Positions 1 to 9,071 of a DNA stretch of 64,000 nt are shown in pieces. Position numbers and translations under genes: made by a program. How positions within the stretch are numbered: the first letter of the stretch is position 1; each line of letters opens with the position of its first letter. The notes under the pieces were generated by a model. That model had not been told where the DNA came from, did no database searches, and saw only the letters and a program-made list of their open reading frames with translations. The stretch covers positions 62,001 through 126,000 of the forward strand of contig NZ_LMQL01000009.1 in assembly GCF_001424545.1 (NCBI RefSeq), read 5' to 3'. The DNA comes from Ramlibacter sp. Leaf400. Its GTDB lineage: Bacteria; Pseudomonadota; Gammaproteobacteria; Burkholderiales; Burkholderiaceae_C.

Positions 1-378
1 CTGATGGTGGCGATCTACAGCGCCATGCTGTTCGACGACGGCACGCTGTACCACTTCGCGCTGGAGCGCCAGCGGGGCTACGACCTCACGCTGCTCACCG
101 GCCTGGACCTCCCCTGGGTCGCCGATGGCCTGCAGCGGGATGGTCCGCACGTGCGAGAGCCGGTGGATGCGCTGGTGCGGGAAGCACTGGCGAAGGCGGG
201 CGTGGCCTACCGCGTGGTGTACGGGACGGGCGAGGAGCGCGTGGGCAATGCGCTGGCGCCGGTGCTGGAGCTGCTGGGGGAACGCCCGGTTTCCGTCGGG
301 GGCACGCGCTGGAAATGGGCCTGCGACAAGTGCAGCGACCCGGAATGCGAGCACCGGTTGTTCACGGGATTGAAGTAG
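1..378 (+). CDS. NadR-like AAA family ATPase, C-terminal part (cut by window edge)
   Basis: The reading frame is open to the left edge, so only the last ~125 residues are seen and the Walker A part is outside the window. The segment DLPWVADGLQRDG followed by an R/E-rich helix resembles the C-terminal half of NadR/AAA_28 nucleotide kinases, where this region follows the P-loop domain. The C-terminus carries CDKCSDPECEH, a possible small zinc-binding knuckle. The gene converges on hslO, with a repeat-rich hairpin between them. The family call rests on local similarity only; substrate is unknown. Confidence 0.55.
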   Translation: MMVAIYSAMLFDDGTLYHFALERQRGYDLTLLTGLDLPWVADGLQRDGPHVREPVDALVREALAKAGVAYRVVYGTGEERVGNALAPVLELLGERPVSVGGTRWKWACDKCSDPECEHRLFTGLK

Positions 379-393
379 CCTCGTTGCGGGGAC

Positions 394-516
394 AGAACAC
401 AGAGGCACAGAGGCACGGAGGAAAGAAGAGAGGTCGTAACGAAGGGATTCACTCCTCTGTGCCTCTGTGCCTCTGTGCCTCTGTGCTCTGTGCTCTGTGC
501 TCTGTGCTCTGTTCTG
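394..516. repeat. Low-complexity inverted repeat with tandem CTCTGTG units
   Basis: The left arm (394-421) consists of AGAGGCAC-type units. The right arm (452-516) contains the complementary CTCTGTGC units, first with an 8-bp and then a 7-bp period. The arms can pair over about 27 bp. The element fills the gap between two convergent genes, so a role as a bidirectional transcription end is possible. There is no long T-run typical of an intrinsic terminator. Similar AGAGGCAC arrays occur in many unrelated bacterial genomes; their function is unknown. Confidence 0.7.
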
Positions 517-522
517 CAATCC

Positions 523-1500
523 TCACTGCACCGCCGACGTCACCGGCGGCTGGTCTCCCGGCGAGGTGAACAGCTGCGCCGCATCGACCGCATCGAACCG
601 GTACTGCGTTCCGCAGAAATCACAGCCCACCTCGATCTGCCCCTGCTCGGCGACGATGCCCTCGGCCTCCTCGCGCCCGAGCCCGCGGATCATCCCCGCC
701 ACGCGCTCGCGGCTGCAGGTGCAGGCAAAGCGCGGCGTCTGCGGCGGGAAGCGCAGCAGCTTCTCCTCCCAGAAGAGGCGCCGCAGCACCGTGTCCACGT
801 CCAGCTCCAGCAACTCGTCGCGCGTGAGGCTGGCCGCCAGGATGGCGATGCGGTTGTAGTGCTCGTTCAGGCCGATCTCGTCCTCGTTGGCCTGGCTCAC
901 CATCGACCCTTCGAGGTTGCCCTCCCCCTGCACCGGCAGGCGCTGGATCAGCAGCCCCGCCGCGACCTTGGCGTCGGCCGCCAGCACCAGCGTGGTGTCC
1001 AGCTGCTCGGACTGCAGCATGTAGTGCTGCAGCACGTCGCTGAGCTTGGGCAGCTTCTCGCGCCGGTCGCCGTGCAGCGGCACCACGCCCTGGTAGGGCT
1101 GCTGGCCCGGGAACTTGTCGCGCGGGTCCAGCGTGATGGCGCAGCGGCCATGGTTGTGCGCATTGACCAGCTCGGGCAGCCGGTCGGTGATCTGCACGTC
1201 GCCCACCACCTTGGCCGTGGCGCGCACCGACAGGTCGTGCTGCACCTCGGCCACCGCCACCTTGACGGGGCCGTCGCCGAAGATCTGCAGCACCAGCGCG
1301 CCGTTGAACTTGATGTTGGACTGCATCAGCACGCCGGCGGCGGCCATCTCGCCCAGCAGCTCGGCCACGGGTGGCGGCCAGGCGCCGGTGGCGCTGTTGG
1401 CCTCGCGCCGGGCCAGGATCTCGGTCCAGGCGCCGGTCAGGCGCACCAGCGCGCCGCGCACCGGCAGGCCGTCGAAAAGGAACTTGTGGAGCTCGGACAT
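523..1500 (-). CDS. hslO: Hsp33 redox-regulated chaperone
   Basis: Hsp33 is a cytoplasmic holdase that oxidative stress switches on. When reduced it binds zinc through four cysteines; oxidation forms disulfides and unfolds a linker to expose the substrate site. All four cysteines are present: CxC near residues 260-262 and CxxC near 293-296 (GCDFCG). The N-terminus MSELHKFLFDG is typical of the family. I chose the ATG at 1500; a TTG six codons upstream (1518) is possible, and neither has a strong ribosome-binding site. Length (325 aa) is slightly above the usual ~290-300. It is followed at 1537 by a same-strand carbonic-anhydrase-like gene, whose transcript may continue into it. Confidence 0.93.
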   Translation of the reverse strand: MSELHKFLFDGLPVRGALVRLTGAWTEILARREANSATGAWPPPVAELLGEMAAAGVLMQSNIKFNGALVLQIFGDGPVKVAVAEVQHDLSVRATAKVVGDVQITDRLPELVNAHNHGRCAITLDPRDKFPGQQPYQGVVPLHGDRREKLPKLSDVLQHYMLQSEQLDTTLVLAADAKVAAGLLIQRLPVQGEGNLEGSMVSQANEDEIGLNEHYNRIAILAASLTRDELLELDVDTVLRRLFWEEKLLRFPPQTPRFACTCSRERVAGMIRGLGREEAEGIVAEQGQIEVGCDFCGTQYRFDAVDAAQLFTSPGDQPPVTSAVQ

Positions 1501-1536
1501 CGGAAAAGGCTGGCCCAAAGCTTCGACAGATGGCGG

Positions 1537-2061
1537 TCAGTCGATCTTCTTCAAGCCCTTGCCGTAGCGGCGCGAGTTCTCCACGTAGTGCTCGGCGCTT
1601 TCCGTCAACTTCTTCGCGGCCGCCTCGTCCAGCGTCCGGATGACCTTGGCGGGCGCGCCGACGATGAGCGAGTTGTCGGGGAACTCCTTGCCCTCGGTGA
1701 TCACGGCGCCCGCGCCCACGATGCAATTGCGCCCGATGCGCGCGCCGTTGAGGATCACCGCCTGGATGCCGACCAGCGTGTTGTCGCCGATGGTGCAGCC
1801 GTGCAGCATGACCTGGTGGCCCACCGTGACGTCGCGCCCGATGGTCAGCGGTTTGCCCGCGTCGGCGTGCAGCACGGACAGGTCCTGGATGTTGGTGTTG
1901 GCGCCTATGCGGATGGTCTCGGTGTCGCCGCGGATCACCGCGCCGAACCACACGCTGGCGTTGTCGGCCAGTTCCACCGCGCCGATCACCTGCGCGGTTT
2001 CGGCCACCCAGGCGCCCTGGCCGAGCTTGGGGGAAGTGCCGTCGAGTTCATAGAGGGCCAT
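1537..2061 (-). CDS. Gamma-carbonic anhydrase family protein (left-handed beta-helix)
   Basis: A 174-residue hexapeptide-repeat protein of the gamma-carbonic anhydrase / YrdA-PaaY type. Members form trimers with one metal site between subunits. The three metal-binding histidines of the family are visible at about H65 (VLHAD), H82 and H87 (VGHQVMLHG), so catalytic or at least metal-binding capacity is expected. The long frame continues upstream, but the ATG at 2061 gives the usual family N-terminus. It lies just downstream of a divergent DUF455 gene (38 bp between starts) and upstream of hslO. Physiological activity (CO2 hydration or thioester hydrolysis) cannot be told from sequence. Confidence 0.88.
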   Translation of the reverse strand: MALYELDGTSPKLGQGAWVAETAQVIGAVELADNASVWFGAVIRGDTETIRIGANTNIQDLSVLHADAGKPLTIGRDVTVGHQVMLHGCTIGDNTLVGIQAVILNGARIGRNCIVGAGAVITEGKEFPDNSLIVGAPAKVIRTLDEAAAKKLTESAEHYVENSRRYGKGLKKID

Positions 2062-2099
2062 GGACAATACCGGTGAATGATGACCGTGGGATTTTAGGG

Positions 2100-2900
2100 A
2101 TGACCCTGAGGGTCCGAGCCTTGCAGGCCTTGTGCGCCGTTTCGCCGCAGGACAAGGTGGCGCTGGCACAGGCGTTGTTCCGGGAGGCAGCGGGCCTTCC
2201 GGTCGAGTCCGAACGGCCCGCCGCGGCCGCGCCGGTGCCCGGCCGCCCGGACCGGCCGCTGCTGGTCCATCCGGCCCGGGTGCCGCGCCGCTCGCCCACC
2301 AGGCCCGAAGGCCTGGCGGCCCTGCTGCACGCCATCGCGCACATCGAGTTCAACGCGATCAACCTCGCGCTGGACGCCGCCTGGCGCTTCGACGGCATGC
2401 CGCGCGAGTTCCACCTCGACTGGCTGCGTGTCGCGGCCGAGGAGGCCTTCCATTTCACCCTGCTGGCCGAGCACCTCGCGTCGCTGGGCCACGCCTACGG
2501 CGACTTCGCGGCGCACGACAACCTCTGGCAGATGTGCGAGAAGACCGCCGACGACGTGGTGGCCCGCATGGCCCTGGTGCCGCGCACGCTGGAGGCGCGC
2601 GGGCTGGACGCGACGCCGCAGATCCAGTCCAAGCTGCGCCAGGCGCGCACGCCGGCGGCGCTGCGCTCGGTGGAGATCCTGGACGTGATCCTGCGCGACG
2701 AGGTCGGCCACGTGGCCGTCGGCAACCACTGGTACCGCTGGCTGTGCGCCCGCGAGGGCCTGGAGCCCGTCGCCCACTACGGCGCGCTGGTGGAGCGGTA
2801 CGCCGCGCCGCGGCTGATGCCGCCCTTCAACGACGGCGCGCGCCGGAAGGCCGGCTTCTCGGAGGACGAGCTGGCCTGGCTCAGGGCGCAGGTGCCCTAG
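2100..2900 (+). CDS. DUF455 ferritin-like protein
   Basis: A 266-residue protein matching the DUF455 group of ferritin-like four-helix proteins. The di-iron type residues are visible: HIEFNAI in the second helix region, EEAFHF, and RDEVGHV near the C-terminal third, which together give the Glu/His pattern of a carboxylate-bridged metal site. Homologues are poorly characterised. The start is uncertain between ATG 2100, which gives [11 protein letters not shown] as in relatives, and ATG 2073; neither has a clear ribosome-binding site. The 3' end overlaps the convergent MFS gene by 20 bp. Confidence 0.82.
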   Translation: MTLRVRALQALCAVSPQDKVALAQALFREAAGLPVESERPAAAAPVPGRPDRPLLVHPARVPRRSPTRPEGLAALLHAIAHIEFNAINLALDAAWRFDGMPREFHLDWLRVAAEEAFHFTLLAEHLASLGHAYGDFAAHDNLWQMCEKTADDVVARMALVPRTLEARGLDATPQIQSKLRQARTPAALRSVEILDVILRDEVGHVAVGNHWYRWLCAREGLEPVAHYGALVERYAAPRLMPPFNDGARRKAGFSEDELAWLRAQVP

Positions 2901-4119
2901 GCGGCGCGGGCAGCAGCCGGAAGGCCAGGGCCGCGCCCGCCAGCAGCACGCCGATGGCGCCGAGCACCGCTTCGTAGGTGTCCAGGCCGAGCCCGGGCGC
3001 GGCCTGCGCCACCAGGCCGGTGAGCCACTGCATCAGCGCCACGCCCAGGAACATCGCCATGGTGAAGATGGCCATGGCCCGGCCCGTCATGCGGGACGGA
3101 TAGGCCGCGCGCACGTCGGCGTACTGCAGCACGATGTAGCCGGCCACCAGGCTCATCACCGTGCTCACCCCCACGTCGAAGGCCGCATGGCGGCTGAACG
3201 CCATGGCCAGGTACATGGCCGCGACCGCCAGCGTGCCGACGAGGATCCACAGGCGCCGGCTGCGGTCGCCGGGGTCGAGGCGGCCGAACAGCGGCGGCCC
3301 GAACATGCCGACGATGGAGACCAGCAGCACCACGTTGCCCGTCTGCACCAGGCTGAAACCGTGCCGCTCCACCAGCAGCGGCCCCAGCCAGAGGCCGCGC
3401 AGCGCCAGGAACGAGCCGTAGGTGAAGGTGGCCAGCGCCAGGATGCCCCAGGTGTGCCGCAGCGCGAACAGCTCGCCGTAGCCGCGCAGCGCGGCCAGCG
3501 GTCCCACCGGCGCCGCGCGGTCGTGCGGCGGCTGCGGCGCTTCCTTCACCAGCAGCAGGATGGCGAACCAGGCGGCCACGGCCAGCACCGCCAGCACCAC
3601 GAAGGCGGCGCGCCAGGAGGCCTGCTCGACCACCCAGGCCAGCGGCGTGCCGGTGACCAGCAGGCCGACCGAGCCCAAGCCCAGCGCGGCGCCCGACACG
3701 GCCGCGAACTGCTCCCCCGGGAAGCGCCGCGCGATGAAGACGGTGCAGGCCAGGAAGGCCGGCGCGCAGCCGATGCCGATGACGAACTGGGCGAACAGCA
3801 GCGAGCCGAACCCGTCCGACGTCGCCGCGATCAGCGCACCGACGACGGTGAGCGGGAACACCGCCAGCACCGTGCGGCGCGGCCCCCAGACGTCCAGGCC
3901 CATGCCCATGAAAAGCTGCAGCCCGCCGAAGGCCAGGTGGAAGGCGCCCGCGAACAGGCCCAGCTGCTGCGGCGCCAGCCCCAGTTCGCGCTGCAGCGGC
4001 GGCGCCAGGATGGCGGCCACCGTGCGGAAGGCCTGGCTGAGCGCGAAGCCGCAGATCAGCGCCAGCAGCATGGCCCAGGCCGTGCGGACGGCCGGCGGCG
4101 AAGAAGAGGTCGATGCCAA
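2881..4119 (-). CDS. MFS transporter
   Basis: A 412-residue major facilitator with about 12 hydrophobic segments and the loop 2-3 signature region GLDVWGPRR after the second helix, a degenerate form of the GxxxDxxGxR motif. It starts with TTG at 4119, 12 bp after the stop of the PLP-lyase gene. An internal ATG (4071) falls inside the first membrane segment and is unlikely. As the last gene of a TctC / lyase / MFS operon it probably moves a substrate or product of the lyase, such as an amino or hydroxy acid. The substrate cannot be predicted more closely. Confidence 0.85.
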   Translation of the reverse strand: MASTSSSPPAVRTAWAMLLALICGFALSQAFRTVAAILAPPLQRELGLAPQQLGLFAGAFHLAFGGLQLFMGMGLDVWGPRRTVLAVFPLTVVGALIAATSDGFGSLLFAQFVIGIGCAPAFLACTVFIARRFPGEQFAAVSGAALGLGSVGLLVTGTPLAWVVEQASWRAAFVVLAVLAVAAWFAILLLVKEAPQPPHDRAAPVGPLAALRGYGELFALRHTWGILALATFTYGSFLALRGLWLGPLLVERHGFSLVQTGNVVLLVSIVGMFGPPLFGRLDPGDRSRRLWILVGTLAVAAMYLAMAFSRHAAFDVGVSTVMSLVAGYIVLQYADVRAAYPSRMTGRAMAIFTMAMFLGVALMQWLTGLVAQAAPGLGLDTYEAVLGAIGVLLAGAALAFRLLPAPPRAPAP

Positions 4120-4131
4120 GGTGAGGCCGCG

Positions 4132-5100
4132 TCAGTCCACGGCCTCGGCCCCGCCGAGCAGCGCCACGAAGCGGTCCGTGCCGATGTTGCCGCCGGACAG
4201 CGTCACGCCCACTCGCAGGCCGCGGAAGCGCTCGCCGTGGTGCATCAGCGCCGCCAGCGCGCAGGCGCCGGACGGCTCCAGCACCACCTTGAGCCGCTCG
4301 AAGGCGAAGCGCATCGCCTCCACCACCACCGGGTCGGGGACGGTGAGCACGTCTTCCACCAGGGCCTGGATCACCTCGAAAGTGTGGCGGCCGACCGCCT
4401 GCGTCTGCTGGCCGTCGCAGATGGTGCGCGGCACGTCGATGCTGACGATGCGCCCTGCGCGCAGCGATTGGCGCATGTCGTCGCCGCGCTCCGGCTCGGC
4501 GCCGAACAGTCGGATGCCCGGCAGCAGGTGGCGGGCCGCCACCGCGCAGCCCGAGAGGAAGCCGCCGCCGCCGGCGCAGACGATCAGCGCATCGAGCGCG
4601 CCCACGTCCTGCACCAGCTCCAGCGCCGCCGTGCCCTGCCCCGCCATCACGCGCAGGTCGTCGAAGGGCGGGATCAGGTTGGCGCCCTGCTCCTCGACCA
4701 GGCGCGCGGCGATCGCGGCGCGGTCCTCGCGGTAGCGGTCGTACACCACCACCTGCGCGCCGTAGCCGCGCGTGGCTTCCAGCTTGAGGGCCGGTGCGTC
4801 ATGGGGCATGACGATGGTGGCGCGGCAGCCGTGCAGACGCGCCGCCAGCGCCACCGCCTGCGCGTGGTTGCCGGAGGAAAACGCCACCACGCCGCGCGCG
4901 CGCTCCTCGTCGGACAGCACGTTGACCGCGTTGTAGCCGCCGCGGAACTTGAAGGCGCCCATGCGCTGCAGGTTCTCGGCCTTGAGGAAGGCCTGCGCGC
5001 CCAGCAGGTCGTCCAGCGTGCGGGAGGTCAGCACCGGCGTGCGGTGGGCCACGCCCTGCAGGCGCCGGGCGGCGGCCTCGACGTCAGCGAACTGCAGCAT
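4132..5100 (-). CDS. Threonine/serine dehydratase-like PLP-dependent ammonia-lyase
   Basis: A fold-type II PLP enzyme of 322 residues, without the C-terminal ACT domains of biosynthetic IlvA. The PLP lysine is in the motif AFKFRGG (about residue 50). SSGNHAQ and the glycine-rich GGGGFLSG phosphate-binding loop are intact, and the SGGN motif is near the C-terminus. This short form fits catabolic threonine dehydratases, threo-3-hydroxyaspartate lyases or related ectoine-utilisation enzymes. Its ATG at 5100 overlaps the preceding TctC stop as TGATG, which indicates translational coupling; a GTG one codon earlier is also in frame. Confidence 0.85.
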   Translation of the reverse strand: MLQFADVEAAARRLQGVAHRTPVLTSRTLDDLLGAQAFLKAENLQRMGAFKFRGGYNAVNVLSDEERARGVVAFSSGNHAQAVALAARLHGCRATIVMPHDAPALKLEATRGYGAQVVVYDRYREDRAAIAARLVEEQGANLIPPFDDLRVMAGQGTAALELVQDVGALDALIVCAGGGGFLSGCAVAARHLLPGIRLFGAEPERGDDMRQSLRAGRIVSIDVPRTICDGQQTQAVGRHTFEVIQALVEDVLTVPDPVVVEAMRFAFERLKVVLEPSGACALAALMHHGERFRGLRVGVTLSGGNIGTDRFVALLGGAEAVD

Positions 5101-6077
5101 CACTCGGCCCGGATGTTGGCCGCGCGGATGATGCGGGCGTTGTTGTCCGACTCGGTGGCGATCTGGCGTGCGAAATCCGCGGCGCTGCCGCCGGTGGGCA
5201 CGTTGTCGCTGGCCACCAGTCGGGCGCGCAGGTCGGGATTCGCCAGTGCCCTGTTCACTTCGGCGTTGACCCGTTCGATCACCGCCGGCGGCGTGCCGGC
5301 TGGCGCGAACAGGCCGAACAGCGAGGTCAGGTTGGCCGCGGCGAAGCCCAGCTCCGCCAGCGTCGGCGCATTCGGGAAGGCCTCGAGCCGCGCGGGCGCG
5401 CCCACGGCCAGCACGCGCAGCTTTCCGGCCTTCACGTGCTGGGCCACGGCGGGGCCGGCATTGACCGACAGCACCTCGAACTGGCCGCTGAGCGCGTCGG
5501 TGATCTGCTGGCCGCCGCCCTTGTACGGGATGTGGGTGATGTCCACCCTGGCGCCGGCCTTGAGCTGCTCCAGCATCACGTGGCCGAGCGAGGCCGGGCC
5601 GGACGTCGCCCAGCGCACGCTGCCGGGTTTCGCGCGGGACGCGGCCAGCAGCTCCTGCAGGTCCCTGGCCGGCGTGGCGCTGGTGGCCAGAAGCAGCACC
5701 GGCGAGTACATCACGCTCACCACCGGCAGGAGGTCGCGGGCCGGATCGAAGGGCGACTTGCCCAGGTGCGGGTTGAGCGCCACCGGGCTGATCGCCGCGA
5801 AGCCGAAGCTGTGCCCGTCGCCGGACTTGGCCACGGCGTCCAGGCCGATGCTGCCGCTGGCGCCGGCCTTGTTCTCGATCACCACCGGCTGGCCCAGCGA
5901 GGCCGCCATGCGCTCGCCCAGCGCCCGCGCGACCACGTCGCTCACGCCGCCGGGCGGGTACGCGACCACGATGCGCACCGGGCGCGACGGCCAGGCGGCC
6001 TGCGCATGCGAGAGCGGGAGGGCGAAGGCGGACAGCGCGGCGACGGCGCTGCGGCGGGTGAGGCGGAAACCTGGCAT
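5100..6077 (-). CDS. Bug/TctC-family periplasmic substrate-binding protein
   Basis: A 325-residue extracytoplasmic receptor of the tripartite tricarboxylate transporter (TTT) type. A cleavable signal peptide ends near SHAQA, followed by WPSRPVRIVVAYPPGG, the Bug-family N-terminal strand and ligand loop. No TctA/TctB genes are adjacent; it is the first gene of a TctC / PLP-lyase / MFS operon. Bug ligands are usually carboxylates or amino acids bound through two ordered waters. Operon context suggests the ligand is related to the lyase substrate (inference). Confidence 0.9.
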   Translation of the reverse strand: MPGFRLTRRSAVAALSAFALPLSHAQAAWPSRPVRIVVAYPPGGVSDVVARALGERMAASLGQPVVIENKAGASGSIGLDAVAKSGDGHSFGFAAISPVALNPHLGKSPFDPARDLLPVVSVMYSPVLLLATSATPARDLQELLAASRAKPGSVRWATSGPASLGHVMLEQLKAGARVDITHIPYKGGGQQITDALSGQFEVLSVNAGPAVAQHVKAGKLRVLAVGAPARLEAFPNAPTLAELGFAAANLTSLFGLFAPAGTPPAVIERVNAEVNRALANPDLRARLVASDNVPTGGSAADFARQIATESDNNARIIRAANIRAE

Positions 6078-6125
6078 GGGAAGACGGAAGGGCGAGAGAG
6101 AGAGGGGGAAGCGCCCGAGGTTATC

Positions 6126-7058
6126 TCAGGCGCGCGGATGGTGCTGCGAGTGCAGCAGGCGCAGCCGCTCGCGCGCGACGTGGGTGTAGATGGTGGTGGT
6201 GGAGATGTCCGCATGCCCCAGCAGCATCTGCACCGCCCGCAGGTCCGCGCCGTGGTTGAGCAGGTGGGTGGCGAAGGCATGGCGCAGCGTGTGCGGCGAC
6301 AGCGGCGCGGTGATGCCCGCCAGGCCCGCGTACTTGCGCACCAGCACCCAGAACATCGCCCTCGTCATGCCGTGGCCGCGGGCGGTGACGAACAGGTCCT
6401 CGCTCTGCTGGCCGTCCAGGATGGCGGGGCGCGCCTGTCCCATGTAGCGCACGATCCAGTCGCGCGCCACCTGCCCGAAAGGCACCAGCCTCTCCTTGCC
6501 GCCCTTGCCCATCACCCGCACCACGTGGTCGGCCATGCTCAGGTGGATCACCTTGAGCGTGACCAGCTCGCTCACGCGCAGGCCGCTGGCGTAGATCAGC
6601 TCCAGCATGGTGCGGTCGCGCAGGCCCAGCGGCGCGTCCACGTCCGGCGCGGCGAGCAGGGCCTCGACCTGCGGCTCGGTGAGCGTCTTGGGCATGCGCG
6701 GCGTGCGCTTGGCCGGCTCCAGCTGCAGCGTGGGGTCGGCGGTGATGCGGCGCTCGCGCAGCGCCCAGCGGAAGTAGCGCTTGAACACGGTCAGGCGCCG
6801 GTTGGCGGTGCTGGTCTTGGTGGCCGAATGCCTGGCGGCGAAGTAGGCCTGCAGGTCCTCCTTGCCGGTCTGGTCGAGGTCCGCGCCGTTGCGCGCCTGC
6901 AGCCAGCGGGCATAGAGCGTCAGGTCGCGCCGGTACGCCGCCAGCGTGTTGCGCGACAGCCCTTCCTCGAGCCACAGGGCATCGATGAAGTCGTCGATGC
7001 AAGCGAACAAGCCGCCCGGGGGCGGCTTGTTCTTCCCGAGGGCAGGCGCGGGCGCCAT
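6126..7058 (-). CDS. xerD: Tyrosine recombinase XerD
   Basis: A 310-residue tyrosine recombinase with an N-terminal SAM-like core-binding domain and a C-terminal catalytic domain. The catalytic set is complete: R161 (ASGLRVSEL), K185 (GKGGKER), H256 and R259 (SPHTLRHAF), H282 (LLGHADIST) and the nucleophile Y291. XerD acts with XerC and FtsK to resolve chromosome dimers at dif in the cytoplasm. Length and motifs fit the housekeeping enzyme rather than a phage integrase, and no attachment site or mobile-element gene is nearby. Confidence 0.92.
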   Translation of the reverse strand: MAPAPALGKNKPPPGGLFACIDDFIDALWLEEGLSRNTLAAYRRDLTLYARWLQARNGADLDQTGKEDLQAYFAARHSATKTSTANRRLTVFKRYFRWALRERRITADPTLQLEPAKRTPRMPKTLTEPQVEALLAAPDVDAPLGLRDRTMLELIYASGLRVSELVTLKVIHLSMADHVVRVMGKGGKERLVPFGQVARDWIVRYMGQARPAILDGQQSEDLFVTARGHGMTRAMFWVLVRKYAGLAGITAPLSPHTLRHAFATHLLNHGADLRAVQMLLGHADISTTTIYTHVARERLRLLHSQHHPRA

Positions 7059-7071
7059 GCGGGCCCGGTCG

Positions 7072-8043
7072 TCAGTCCAGCTTCAGCTTCGCGCTGTCGA
7101 CCACCTTCTTGTACACGTCGAATTCGGCCTTGATCTGCTGGCCGAACTGCTCGGGCGTGTTGGCGACGATCAGCGAACCGGTTTCCTCGATGCGCTTGCG
7201 CACGGCCGGGTCCTGCAGCGCCTTGACGGCGGCGGCGTTGACCTTGTCGACCACCTCCTTGGGCAGCCCCTTGGGCCCGTAGATGCCGTAGTAGGCCATG
7301 CGGTTGACGGGCTCCAGGCCCACTTCCTTGAAGGTGGGCACGTTGGGCAGCTCCTTCAGGCGCTGCGGCGCGGCCACCACGATGGGCACCAGGCGGCCGT
7401 CCTTGATGAAGGGCAATGCCGAGGGCAGGTTGTCGAAGATCATCGGCACCTGGCCGGAGACGGTGTCGTTCAGGGCCGGGCCGGCGCCGCGGTACGGGAT
7501 GTGGGTGACGAAGGTGCCCGAGAGGCCCTTGTACAGCTCCATCTGCAGGTGGCCGATGCCGCCGGTGCCCGAGGAGGCATAAGAGAACTTGCCCGGGCTC
7601 TTCTTGAGCACCTCGACGAACGACTTGTAGTCCTTGGCCGGGAAGCTGGGGTGCACCGCGATGATGTTGGGCGTCGCCGCGATGTTGATGATGGGCGAGA
7701 AGTCCGTCGTCGGGTTGTAGGCGATCTTGGGGTTGATCGCGGGGTTGGCCGCGGTGGTGGACACGGTGGCCACGCCCAGCGAGTAGCCGTCCGGGGTGGC
7801 ACGCGCCGTCTCGGTGGCGCCGATCACGCCGCCGCCGCCGGCCTTGTTCTCCACGATCACGTTCTGGCCCAGGTTCTTGCCCAGGGGCTCGGAGATCACG
7901 CGGGCGATGATGTCGGTGGTGCCGCCCGGGGCGAACGGAACGGTCAGCTTGACGGGCTTGTTCGGATATCCCTGGGCCAGCGCGGGGCCGGCAGTGGCGG
8001 CCAGCACGGCGGTGGCAAGAGCGATCCAGTCACGTCGTTGCAT
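7072..8043 (-). CDS. Bug/TctC-family periplasmic substrate-binding protein
   Basis: A 323-residue TTT receptor. The ATG at 8043 is preceded by an AGGAGAG ribosome-binding site, so the longer upstream frame is not used. The signal peptide ends at ALAQG, followed by YPNKPVKLTVPFAPGGTTD. It stands as a single gene 13 bp upstream of xerD on the same strand and diverges from an AEC transporter across 115 bp. No permease genes are adjacent. The ligand is unknown. Confidence 0.9.
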   Translation of the reverse strand: MQRRDWIALATAVLAATAGPALAQGYPNKPVKLTVPFAPGGTTDIIARVISEPLGKNLGQNVIVENKAGGGGVIGATETARATPDGYSLGVATVSTTAANPAINPKIAYNPTTDFSPIINIAATPNIIAVHPSFPAKDYKSFVEVLKKSPGKFSYASSGTGGIGHLQMELYKGLSGTFVTHIPYRGAGPALNDTVSGQVPMIFDNLPSALPFIKDGRLVPIVVAAPQRLKELPNVPTFKEVGLEPVNRMAYYGIYGPKGLPKEVVDKVNAAAVKALQDPAVRKRIEETGSLIVANTPEQFGQQIKAEFDVYKKVVDSAKLKLD

Positions 8044-8158
8044 TCGAACTCTCCTTGTAGATGCGTCAGCTTTGAACTGCGCATCGTACCCAACCCCGCA
8101 GCACGCATGCTTGTGGATTACACCCAAGGGTCAACCCGCAACGGGCTATGCTCGTCCG

Positions 8159-9064
8159 GTGGAGTTCGCCCGCCTTCTGTTTCCCGACTTCTCGCTGATC
8201 GCCATCGGCTACCTGATCTGCCGCTACACCGCCCTCGATCGCGCGGTCTGGGAACAGGTCGAGACCCTCGTCTACTACGTCCTCTTTCCGGTGCTGCTGT
8301 TCCAGTCCATCGTGCGCGCGCCGCTGGACCTGGACGCGGCGTCCGGCCTGATCGGCGCCGGCCTGCTGCTCGGGATTGCCGGCATCGGCATGGCCTACCT
8401 GCTGCCGCACGTCCCGGGCCTGGGCACGCGCCTGGACCGGCGCGAGCACGCGGCCGCCGCGCAGGTCGCCTTCCGCTTCAACTCCTTCATCGGCCTGGCG
8501 CTCGCCGAGCGGCTGGCCGGCCCGCAGGGCCTGCAGCTGATCGCGGTGCTGATCGGCGTGTGCGTGCCGCTGCTCAACATCGGGGCGGTGTGGCCGATGG
8601 CGCGCCATGCGGGCACCGGCTTCGTGGCGGCGCTGGTGCGCAACCCGCTGATCGTGGCCACCGCCGCGGCCCTGGCGTGCAACCTCGCCGGGCTGACGGT
8701 GCCGGTCTGGCTGGAGCCCACCGTCAACCGCATCGGCGGCAGTTCGCTGGCCCTGGGCCTGATGGCCGCGGGCGCGGGCATGCAGTTCGGCAGCCTGGCG
8801 CGGTCGCGCGTGCTCACGGTGTCGGTGCTCGCGATCCGGCATGCGCTGCTGCCGCTGGTGGCCGCGGCGCTGGTGTGGCTGTTCCGGCTGGACGCGGCGC
8901 AGGCCGTGGTGCTGCTGGCTTTCTCCGCCCTGCCCACCGCGTCCAGCTGCTACGTGCTGGCCTCGCGCATGGGCTACAACGGCTCGTACGTGGCGGGGCT
9001 CGTGACGCTGTCCACGCTGCTGGGCGTGCCCAGCCTGACGTTCGCGCTGGGCGTGCTGCGCTAA
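8159..9064 (+). CDS. AEC-family (auxin efflux carrier-like) transporter
   Basis: A 301-residue inner-membrane protein with about ten hydrophobic segments in two inverted halves, as in the AEC family that includes malonate/malate carriers. It starts at GTG 8159, giving VEFARLLFPDFSLIAIGY, which matches relatives; no in-frame ATG is suitable. It is divergent from a TctC gene and ends 9 bp before the queG frame, where an interspersed inverted repeat sits. The transported compound is unknown, probably an organic anion. Confidence 0.85.
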   Translation: MEFARLLFPDFSLIAIGYLICRYTALDRAVWEQVETLVYYVLFPVLLFQSIVRAPLDLDAASGLIGAGLLLGIAGIGMAYLLPHVPGLGTRLDRREHAAAAQVAFRFNSFIGLALAERLAGPQGLQLIAVLIGVCVPLLNIGAVWPMARHAGTGFVAALVRNPLIVATAAALACNLAGLTVPVWLEPTVNRIGGSSLALGLMAAGAGMQFGSLARSRVLTVSVLAIRHALLPLVAAALVWLFRLDAAQAVVLLAFSALPTASSCYVLASRMGYNGSYVAGLVTLSTLLGVPSLTFALGVLR

Positions 9065-9071
9065 CCTTGGC

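Noticed and set aside
452..516. Tandem CTCTGTG units as a CRISPR array
   Set aside because: The 7-8 bp units have no spacers and there are no cas genes; it is simple-sequence repeat with a complementary arm.
6126..7058. Tyrosine recombinase as integrase of a genomic island
   Set aside because: Motifs and length match housekeeping XerD; no tRNA attachment site, direct repeats or mobile genes flank it.
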